Assembly (NCBI GenBank): GCA_949487015.1
Contig: CATAQZ010000155.1
Span: 1 to 5,867, forward strand
Length of the DNA stretch: 5,867 nucleotides
Direction: 5' to 3'
From: Flavobacteriales bacterium UBA4585
GTDB taxonomy: Bacteria > Bacteroidota > Bacteroidia > Flavobacteriales > Schleiferiaceae
The notes under the pieces were generated by a model. It worked only from the letters and a program-made list of their open reading frames with translations. It was not told the DNA's origin and ran no database searches. Made by a program: the position numbers and the translations under genes. Shown piece by piece: positions 1 to 5,483 of this stretch. The first letter of the stretch is position 1; the number at the start of each line of letters is the position of its first letter.

Positions 1-1
1 A

Positions 2-301
2 GAAGAATCACATGAAAAAGTTCAGAAAAGCATTGATGACTTATGGATGTGGACTGGAGAGTTGTTCGAAAAACATCCTGTATTTGAATCACTAGATTCG
101 AGCTTTATTGATTTTTCCACACTAAAGGATCAATGGCTCGAGAAGGTGACGTTGGTTTTAGAAACCGCAACATTGCAAATGCCAGATCCAGAATCGTGGA
201 TGCAAACTGGTGGGCGTTTAGGGGTACACACTTCGCATTTAGGCTTCATCCTTGCTGAAATGCAAAGCTTGCCTAGAACGTATCCGGAGGCAAGCTGGTA
301 A
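2..301 (+). CDS. paaC: Phenylacetyl-CoA epoxidase (ring 1,2-epoxidase) subunit PaaC, C-terminal part
   Basis: The reading frame is open from the left edge and gives the last 99 residues before a TAA stop; the start lies outside the window. PaaC is the non-catalytic, ferritin-like partner of the di-iron subunit PaaA in the multicomponent oxygenase that epoxidises the ring of phenylacetyl-CoA in the cytoplasm (aerobic phenylacetate catabolism). The assignment rests on family features recognised by eye: a helix with a W-x-x-TGELF pattern near residues 15-22, and a C-terminal signature GGRLGVHTSHLGFILAEMQ followed by a short tail ending in Trp, which is how PaaC proteins normally finish. The C terminus therefore looks complete, not truncated. 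No paaD-like gene follows, which is unusual for a paa cluster, and a hairpin begins about 25 bp after the stop. The family call is firm; activity cannot be judged from this fragment. Confidence 0.9.
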   Translation, partial: EESHEKVQKSIDDLWMWTGELFEKHPVFESLDSSFIDFSTLKDQWLEKVTLVLETATLQMPDPESWMQTGGRLGVHTSHLGFILAEMQSLPRTYPEASW

Positions 302-326
302 AGTCTAATTTGCGCGCCGCTCACCC

Positions 327-344
327 AAAGAATCACAATTCTTT
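327..344 (+). other. Short inverted repeat just after paaC
   Basis: A perfect 7-bp stem (AAAGAAT / ATTCTTT) with a 4-base CACA loop lies 26 bp after the paaC stop. It is AU-rich and lacks a proper T run, so it is a weak terminator at best. It could act as a 3'-end stabilising hairpin for the paa transcript. The dyad is directly visible; the role is inferred. Confidence 0.35.
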
Positions 345-399
345 AACATTAATTTGCTACTGACCGAGAATTACGGCACGAGGTTTGCATAAGATTTAG

Positions 400-425
400 A
401 ACACGAGTATTATACGTGTTTTTGT
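400..425 (+). other. Second hairpin with T run in the paaC 3' region
   Basis: AACACG (400-405) pairs with CGTGTT (415-420) around a 9-base loop, and the right arm runs into TTT. The stem is only 6 bp with a large loop, so termination here would be inefficient. It lies about 15 bases before a much stronger hairpin and may be part of the same 3'-end structure. Confidence 0.3.
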
Positions 426-436
426 GTTAAGCGAGT

Positions 437-469
437 GAGGGCTAGAGTGGGGACTTTAGCCCTCTTTTT
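437..469 (+). terminator. Intrinsic terminator, plus strand, ending the paa transcript
   Basis: The sequence folds into a continuous 12-bp stem, 437-448 (GAGGGCTAGAGT) with 453-464 (ACTTTAGCCCTC). It contains one G-U pair, is closed by a GGGG tetraloop, and is followed directly by five T (465-469). This is the classic rho-independent layout reading rightward. On the minus strand the hairpin is preceded by an A run but not followed by T, so it should serve paaC better than the leftward genes, although the stem itself exists in both directions. It lies between convergent genes, as expected. Confidence 0.8.
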
Positions 470-521
470 ATTAATTGAAATACTTGGCTAAGTCGGCAAG
501 CCCTATGGTAAAGTTGTTTGT

Positions 522-1625
522 TTAATTTTTAAAACGGCTTTTCCTTGTGCCAACTGTTGCAATCCAACAAGGGCCATAGACTAAACTGTATTTGCTTTTT
601 TCTTTTGATGGATAGTAATCAAAATATAAGACAACTCTGTAATACGCTTTATGCGTTTTTATTTCTGCCTGTATTCCGTCCACTTGTAGCTTTTTCAGGA
701 GCCTCGTAGCAGATTTTCTATCTTCATAACTTCCAAAAACAATAAAGTAATGAGCTTCCTGAGCGGGCGTTATGTGCTCATTAGCAGCAATTTCTTGGTT
801 TGCTTTTTGTAGTAGCTCTCTGTTGGGCGCCGTTTTCTGATGTGTATTGAGCGTGCTAGATTTTGTTAACCCTAATCGCGTGTAAGCTGTTGTGTCTTGT
901 AGGGAGTTGTCGGTCCGCTTCTTGTTTGGCGTTGTCTCAGCGTTGTCAGGGATTGTATTGAGCTTGTTTAACCCTGACGCCGAACGAGCGGGTGTTATTG
1001 TGTCTTTCGAGGTTGAGGCAACGGCAGCATCCTCGATTAAAACCTCGTCATTCTTTGAGGGCGCAGTGCTTATGAGCTGGTTTGAGCCAAGTAGAAGATC
1101 ATTGCTTCCATTAATTTGACTGTTTTTGGTAGAGTCTACCCTGGTCTCCGCAAGGAAAGATGTGTCAATACGCTCCAATACCGGCTCTTTTTCTTGAGGG
1201 GGTATTGACTTTATTGTAAACCGGCGTTGATCCCATGAGCTCACGTTAAGGCTAACAATTGACTTTAATGTCTTTGGACGAGGCAATTTAATTGTTGCCA
1301 CGGGGTTAACTTCGCCAAAATTAGCCCTTCGCAAAGTTAATTTTAGTCCCAGCAGGTTGTTCAGTCGGATCCATTGTGTGTGAACCGTAGAGCTATCTCC
1401 AAAAAGAATAAACGATAATGTGTAAGCGCCATCAGTGCTCGGGCTTGCCACAGAGCCGAAGCCTTCTTTATTAGCTATAAGCCTAAAGTCTAAAACATCT
1501 TCCCAGCTGCTGAGGCTTCCGGCACATGCTGTATAATATGCGGTGCTATAAAGGCTGTTTGTATCAATGACGCAACTGTCCTGAACCGTCATGACGCTTA
1601 GTGCTATCGCTAATTCAACCAACAT
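522..1625 (-). CDS. SPOR-domain envelope protein of unknown function
   Basis: A 367-residue protein, third gene of a minus-strand trio. Its C-terminal part (about residues 290-358) reads as a SPOR domain: it opens with AHYFIVFGSYEDRKSA, followed by a KLQVDGIQAEI helix-strand step, AYYRVVLYF, and a final helix ending in GPCWIATVG. SPOR domains generally bind denuded septal peptidoglycan glycan strands, so the protein probably acts at the cell wall. Residues about 18-140 form an unrecognised, likely beta-rich region with two Cys (18, 34). Residues about 140-285 are a Ser/Thr/Asn/Lys-rich, probably disordered linker. The hydrophobic N terminus (MLVELAIALSVMTV) is short and lacks the usual lysines, so export by a standard signal peptide is uncertain. 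The ATG is forced: the only upstream in-frame codons before a stop are not start codons. It begins 2 bp after the preceding stop (TAA-AG-ATG), implying translational coupling. The SPOR call is good; the overall role is unknown. Confidence 0.8.
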   Translation of the reverse strand: MLVELAIALSVMTVQDSCVIDTNSLYSTAYYTACAGSLSSWEDVLDFRLIANKEGFGSVASPSTDGAYTLSFILFGDSSTVHTQWIRLNNLLGLKLTLRRANFGEVNPVATIKLPRPKTLKSIVSLNVSSWDQRRFTIKSIPPQEKEPVLERIDTSFLAETRVDSTKNSQINGSNDLLLGSNQLISTAPSKNDEVLIEDAAVASTSKDTITPARSASGLNKLNTIPDNAETTPNKKRTDNSLQDTTAYTRLGLTKSSTLNTHQKTAPNRELLQKANQEIAANEHITPAQEAHYFIVFGSYEDRKSATRLLKKLQVDGIQAEIKTHKAYYRVVLYFDYYPSKEKSKYSLVYGPCWIATVGTRKSRFKN

Positions 1626-1627
1626 CT

Positions 1628-2215
1628 TTACTTAGCAAACAATCGTTTTTCGGGCCGCCTAGAATCAATAATAAGCTCTGATTCTTCGTTTTTTTCTTGG
1701 GTATTTGCCTTCCACAAAGACATATATTTTTTAGCAGTGTCGGGGTCTAGACAAACGCTTTTAGCTCTTCTTAAAAGCATGCTATACCTTTCTATATCGT
1801 CTGCATTGGGGCTGGTAAAGAATGTTCTTAGCCTCTTGTTGCTTGAATCTATAATCAAATAAAATGTGTCAGCATTTTGGTAAGTCAAGTTATAAGTATC
1901 TGTGCTTTTGTAAAACACCAAGGGGATGGGTTTTTGGGTGTCCTTGTGGATTCGAGCATTTCGTTTTAAGTTATAGCCTAATATTATACAATCGTCTTCA
2001 ATGTTTTGGTGGATTTCATAGGGGTCTTGCTTTAAAATTGCTTTGACTTCTTCGTAGGTCATTCCGGGCCTAAGGTGATAAGCGTCAGACATAAGAATAT
2101 AATAATCATCCACGGTATAGGATGTCTGGGGAGCTTCTGTAACTACCATTGTTTCTGCTGAAGAGCATGATAACAAGATGATTGATGTAAGTGCAACTAG
2201 AGCTAGGTTTTTCAT
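1628..2215 (-). CDS. Putative lipoprotein with BamE/SmpA-like module
   Basis: A 195-residue protein. The first 17 residues form a lipoprotein signal peptide: MK start, hydrophobic core, lipobox LLSC with the lipidated Cys at 17. Residues about 46-90 resemble the BamE/SmpA/OmlA fold signature, with LRPGMTYEEV followed by an L-x(3)-PYEI step and a Cys at 76. A second stretch around 115-155 (FYLIIDSSNKRLRTFF, then a helix ending in Cys155) looks like the matching strand and helix. The tail from about 170 is charged (many K, E, R). The same pattern recurs without gaps in the preceding gene, so the two are probably paralogues by tandem duplication. The start overlaps the previous stop in a 4-bp ATGA. 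It is not a typical BamE, which is much shorter (about 110 residues), and I make no claim of a BAM-complex role. Envelope location is likely; function is unknown. Confidence 0.8.
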   Translation of the reverse strand: MKNLALVALTSIILLSCSSAETMVVTEAPQTSYTVDDYYILMSDAYHLRPGMTYEEVKAILKQDPYEIHQNIEDDCIILGYNLKRNARIHKDTQKPIPLVFYKSTDTYNLTYQNADTFYLIIDSSNKRLRTFFTSPNADDIERYSMLLRRAKSVCLDPDTAKKYMSLWKANTQEKNEESELIIDSRRPEKRLFAK

Positions 2216-3078
2216 TGGTCATCTTTTTTAAGTTTTACATCTATTGAGTGCAGGTCTATTTCTATTCCAGATTTTTCTATCAGGGTGCACCAATCGCATT
2301 CTTCCGTCTCAGCATCAAGCTTCTCGGGCTTGCAATTTTTAAGAAAATCCTTAGGCACGTTGTTAAATAACGGAGGATACCTCTCTATCCACGATTGAAT
2401 TAAATCACAGCGATCCATGACAATCCAATATTCCCATAGCTCTTTGCTTGGCAAACACGGTGGACAAATAAGCCTTTCCGTTTCTGAATCATATTCTGCC
2501 TTAGTGTAGCCGCATTCACAATACTCACAAGAACCATCATCTTCTGTGGCTTCTTGGTTGTAAGTTAGGCTAAGCGGGTCCATACATCCGATTACTGGCG
2601 GTAGTGGGGCCGGAGCGGGCATCACGGGAGCGGCTGGGTTACACTGCTCAGCAAGTAGGGCGTCGTAACTTAAAATTTCATACGTTGTTTTTTCTAATGA
2701 CTCGACAATAAACGCTTCTAGGGCGCCGTCACGATAATAAACAGCTACTTCATCTATGTTGTCGTAATATGGCTCGCCATCATCAATCTGTTGAGGTGAG
2801 CCTGGATTCTCTATTCTAGATTGATAGCGTCGCTTTGTTTTTGCATATTTAAAAATATGTATTTCACAGTTGTTTTGTTGGTTGTATAGAATGTCGTACG
2901 GATATACGCCAAGGCTATTCAGCACCTCTTCTTTTGTCATGCCAGAACGAAGTTCAATTAGCCTGTCTACTGTGGTAAACTCTGGGTCTATGCGATCATA
3001 AATCTTAGTGGTTTGGCCCTCCAAATTAATGTGTGTAAACGCTAGAAGTAATAATAATAGGCTTGGTAGTTTTTTCAT
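2212..3078 (-). CDS. Secreted Cys-rich protein with BamE-like module and GCMDP/DDGSC motif, unknown function
   Basis: First gene of the trio, 288 residues from the ATG at 3078. A TTG three codons upstream (3087) would add LHI ahead of an ideal signal peptide (MKKLPSLLLLLLAF...EGQ), so the ATG is preferred. Residues about 38-85 carry a BamE/SmpA-like signature: LRSGMTKEEV, PYDI, then Cys71. After it come a strand and helix region ending at Cys146, a Pro/Ala-rich linker (148-162), and a Cys-bounded motif (164-186) of form GCMDP-x(13)-DDGSCEY, a relative of the GCTDP...DDGSC repeat common in Bacteroidota surface proteins. The C-terminal third holds further Cys pairs (187/189, 205/208, 261/264) plus 224 and 249, suggesting disulfides or a metal site in the periplasm or outside the cell. 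There is no lipobox and no visible type IX secretion CTD. The stop overlaps the next start by 4 bp. Function is unknown. Confidence 0.8.
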   Translation of the reverse strand: MKKLPSLLLLLLAFTHINLEGQTTKIYDRIDPEFTTVDRLIELRSGMTKEEVLNSLGVYPYDILYNQQNNCEIHIFKYAKTKRRYQSRIENPGSPQQIDDGEPYYDNIDEVAVYYRDGALEAFIVESLEKTTYEILSYDALLAEQCNPAAPVMPAPAPLPPVIGCMDPLSLTYNQEATEDDGSCEYCECGYTKAEYDSETERLICPPCLPSKELWEYWIVMDRCDLIQSWIERYPPLFNNVPKDFLKNCKPEKLDAETEECDWCTLIEKSGIEIDLHSIDVKLKKDDQ

Positions 3079-3300
3079 TATATGCAAAGATTTGGTTCCT
3101 GTTAAAACTAATTATAATAAAATGGATTGACAATTTTTCTTGTGTTTGATGTACTTTAAGCATTGCTTTATCCACCCAAACCCTGGCTATGGTACTATGT
3201 ATGTATTAGAATACAATCGGTCGATATGCTGTTGTTCTGTAAATAACAGGGGGTTTGAATGCATATCTATAGTTGGCTTGTGGAGCGTTCTTCGGGGGGA
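3079..3300. other. Intergenic spacer between metal transporter operon and envelope trio
   Basis: This 222-bp spacer separates two same-strand units. It contains adjacent small dyads TGTATT-AG-AATACA (3202-3215) and ATCG-GT-CGAT (3216-3225), and AAGCA-T-TGCTT (3158-3168). No GC-rich stem followed by a T run is seen on the minus strand, so I find no intrinsic terminator for the transporter operon, and readthrough into the trio is possible. No credible gene was found on either strand. Confidence 0.5.
3084..3133 (-). promoter_or_regulatory. Possible promoter region for the three-gene envelope unit
   Basis: Reading leftward, a perfect TATAAT (3116-3111) lies about 33 bp before the preferred ATG at 3078, in an A/T-rich stretch. 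A TTGTCA (3133-3128) lies upstream but only 11 bp away, too close for a standard -35. A second candidate is AATCTTTGC (3092-3084), one mismatch from the Bacteroidota -7 box TAnnTTTGC, but no TTTG lies at the expected distance and initiation there would give an almost leaderless message. Neither is convincing alone. Confidence 0.2.
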
Positions 3301-4170
3301 TTAGTGAGGCTTTGCTCGTTTGGTTATGTGGTCTCCCTTGTTGCTTTTTTTGCTCCATACGAAGGAGGCGGCAAACAAAAGAAAACTTGCTACAGCCATA
3401 GATCCGCTGATCGACCCTCCTACCCATTCTGATAGAAAATAACCCAAAACCGCACTCACCAGCCCTTGCGCTAAAATGTACAGTGTCATGCGTTTTAAAT
3501 TATCCGTAATTAAATAGGCTGTTGCCGCTGGAACCACTAAAAAAGCAATCACTAAAATAGCTCCCACGCTTTCGAAACTTACCACGGTTGCAACACTCGT
3601 TGCGGCCATCAAGGTATAGTGCCAAATGGCCGTTTTAATACCTATACTCTTTGCATATTCTCCATTAAAAGAGGTGAGAAGCCACCCTTTGTAGCCCACC
3701 CAAAAAACCAATTGGACCAAACCCAATAAAATCAACAGCGTCCAAACGGGCGTCGGCACTCCCAAGCCTAAAAAAGAACTGGTCTGTAGCGGAACAAACG
3801 CTATTTCACCATGCAATACACAATCCGCATCTATATCTGCTTCGCCTGCATATTTTGTCACTAGAATAACACCTACCGCAAACAAAAAAGTAAAGACAGT
3901 TCCCATTGCGGCGTCCGCTTGCATTTTACCTTTTGATGAAAAGAACTGAATGAGCAGTGTCGTAACTACACCCATAATTATAGCCCCAAGAAATAATGGT
4001 ACCGACGCTCTAGAGCCACTTATTAAATAGGCAATAACAATACCAGGAAGAACAGCGTGACTTAATGCATCACCCATCATACTCATCCTTCTTAGCAATA
4101 ATAAATTGCCAAGCATTCCCGTGGAGGAAGCTACTAAGAAGCCCGTTATAATGATCCAAAACGCATCCAT
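3301..4170 (-). CDS. Metal-ion ABC transporter permease (ABC-3 family, TroD/MntD/ZnuB type)
   Basis: A 289-residue integral membrane protein with about eight or nine hydrophobic segments, the usual size for this family. It should form the inner-membrane channel for Mn, Zn or Fe together with the neighbouring permease and an ATPase. Family hallmarks seen are GDALSHAVLPG at residues 33-43 (cytoplasmic coupling region after the first helix), EYAKSIGI at 171-178, and GAILVIAFLVVPAATAYL at 203-220, all typical of ABC-3 permeases. The C terminus is a short basic tail. ATG follows the preceding stop after one base (TAA-G-ATG), indicating translational coupling with the fused permease. Metal specificity cannot be read from the permease. 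It is the last gene of the operon in this direction. Confidence 0.93.
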   Translation of the reverse strand: MDAFWIIITGFLVASSTGMLGNLLLLRRMSMMGDALSHAVLPGIVIAYLISGSRASVPLFLGAIIMGVVTTLLIQFFSSKGKMQADAAMGTVFTFLFAVGVILVTKYAGEADIDADCVLHGEIAFVPLQTSSFLGLGVPTPVWTLLILLGLVQLVFWVGYKGWLLTSFNGEYAKSIGIKTAIWHYTLMAATSVATVVSFESVGAILVIAFLVVPAATAYLITDNLKRMTLYILAQGLVSAVLGYFLSEWVGGSISGSMAVASFLLFAASFVWSKKSNKGDHITKRAKPH

Positions 4171-4171
4171 C

Positions 4172-5482
4172 TTATACTGGATTTACAAGGTTGTCTGGAA
4201 CCAGTTCGTGAATCTCCAGTAAGGGATTGAATCTAGAACACAAGCCTAATTCACCAAGAATTTCAGCTTCAATTTCTGGCGTTAAGAAGTGCTCCATGGT
4301 TTCTGCCTCATCGTGCACAAGATTGATGCTCATTTGCATTCGACGCTGCAGGTAAATCTCCCAAATTTTGTGACGTCGGTCGATTTCTGCACCATAAGAA
4401 CGCCCTTCTGTAGAAAGTGTAAAGCCCGTGTGAACTTTCTTAATGAGTCCTTTTCTGCGCAATCTGCGCACCGTTCTGTTCCAGAGGCGTTGCTCGAAAA
4501 ATTGGCGCTGACTTATGCTTCTCCTGTTAAAGAGTTTTCCTAAGCCACGAACCTCGTTTTGTACGGCTGTTTTTAGAAGGTTTTCTTCATTTATTCTCCT
4601 TTTCAACAATAGTTTAGACCACCGCTGATAAATGACTCCCCGCTTTGGCGCGAAAAGCATCGAAATAAAAGCAATCAATGAAATTATCACAATAGTCCAT
4701 GGGCCGGTTGGCATCGATACCTGGCTATAGCTTACAAAGGCACCGAGCCAGCCAGCTAATGCCCCAAAAAATCCACTCAACAGTAATAACCGAACAAGGC
4801 GATTCGTCCAAAATCGGGCCGCGGTAGGGGGAATAATCAATAGCGCACTCATCATCACAATCCCTACTGCTTTAATACCTACAGAAATACTTAAAATGGT
4901 AATGAAGCTGATCAATCCATCAATGAACTTTACGTTAATACCTATAGCATCCGCGTATTCAAGGTTGAATACTACCGATTTAATGCTATGATAAAAACTC
5001 AGTACTAAGATCAAAACTAGACCTGAAACCCAGGCAAAAGCAGTGCTATCCTCAGGAGTCATGGCAGCAGCATTCCCAAAAATATAATGGTCTAAACCGC
5101 TCTGTTCGCCGCCATAATTTGATTGTATAACAGTTAATAATACAATACCAAAACCAAAGAAACTTGAGAGCACAATGGCTAGCGCACTGTCCCCTTTAAT
5201 TTTACTTTGTTGCGTAATGTAATCGACAAGCAAAATGCTTAACCAACCGCTTATAGCTGCTCCGGTGATTAATACGTAAGGATTCTTTACACCGCTTAAA
5301 AGAAATGCAATAAGCACCCCTGGAAGCATACTGTGTGCAACGGTTTCTCCAACCAGTGTTTTCTTTCTCAAAAAATTGAAACTACCTACCGCTCCAGAAA
5401 CACCACCTAATAAAAGTGTGGCCAATGCTACATAGCGCACATTGGGATCCTGAAGTGTTACGTATTTGAGAAAGAGGTCCAA
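4172..5482 (-). CDS. Metal-ion ABC transporter permease fused to a C-terminal DtxR/MntR-like metal-sensing domain
   Basis: A 436-residue protein, about 150 residues longer than an ordinary ABC-3 permease. Residues 1-278 are the membrane part, with GETVAHSMLPG (45-55), EYADAIGI (175-182) and GIVMMSALLIIPPTAARF (207-224). A basic linker (279-296) leads to a winged-helix-like segment (about 297-362, including WNRTVRRLRRKGLI and GFTLSTEGR), then a metal-binding/dimerisation segment from RRH at 369-371. His371, Glu375, His390, Glu394, Glu397 and His398 match DtxR His79, Glu83, His98, position 102, Glu105 and His106 with identical spacing. Glu at position 102 is as in MntR. Asn301 and Lys304 seem to replace the N-terminal MntR ligands Asp8 and Glu11 (tentative alignment). 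Translation starts at TTG, one base after the previous stop (TAG-T-TTG); an in-frame stop just upstream and the need for the first membrane helix rule out other starts. It likely couples transport to metal sensing. The domain has no SH3-like extension. Confidence 0.92.
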   Translation of the reverse strand: MDLFLKYVTLQDPNVRYVALATLLLGGVSGAVGSFNFLRKKTLVGETVAHSMLPGVLIAFLLSGVKNPYVLITGAAISGWLSILLVDYITQQSKIKGDSALAIVLSSFFGFGIVLLTVIQSNYGGEQSGLDHYIFGNAAAMTPEDSTAFAWVSGLVLILVLSFYHSIKSVVFNLEYADAIGINVKFIDGLISFITILSISVGIKAVGIVMMSALLIIPPTAARFWTNRLVRLLLLSGFFGALAGWLGAFVSYSQVSMPTGPWTIVIISLIAFISMLFAPKRGVIYQRWSKLLLKRRINEENLLKTAVQNEVRGLGKLFNRRSISQRQFFEQRLWNRTVRRLRRKGLIKKVHTGFTLSTEGRSYGAEIDRRHKIWEIYLQRRMQMSINLVHDEAETMEHFLTPEIEAEILGELGLCSRFNPLLEIHELVPDNLVNPV

Positions 5483-5483
5483 A

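Larger units (their letters stand above)
302..521. other. Gene-free convergent intergenic region
   Basis: This 220-bp stretch separates the ends of paaC (+) and the SPOR-domain gene (-). It holds the three hairpins listed separately and no credible coding frame, tRNA or rRNA. TAATTTGC occurs twice (306-313 and 350-357), and CACGAG twice (377-382 and 402-407). These words are too short to call a repeat family. One copy sits within TTAATTTGC (349-357), one mismatch from the Bacteroidota -7 consensus TAnnTTTGC, but no matching -33 TTTG lies at the right distance. Confidence 0.6.

Noticed and set aside
437..469. Hairpin as terminator of the minus-strand envelope trio
   Set aside because: Reading leftward the stem is not followed by a T run, so only the plus-strand role is supported; a bidirectional role is possible but unproven.
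892..1119. 75-codon open frame on the plus strand
   Set aside because: It lies antisense within the low-complexity linker of the SPOR gene, with no recognisable features or start context.
3085..3087. TTG as start of the first envelope-trio gene
   Set aside because: It would only add three residues (LHI) in front of a textbook signal peptide beginning MKK at the ATG at 3078.
3187..3264. 25-codon ATG frame on the minus strand in the 3079-3300 spacer
   Set aside because: It is too short, has no ribosome binding or conservation evidence, and fits chance expectation.
3206..3427. 73-codon open frame on the minus strand
   Set aside because: It overlaps the 3' end of the permease gene in another frame and has a basic, family-less composition; most likely a chance frame.
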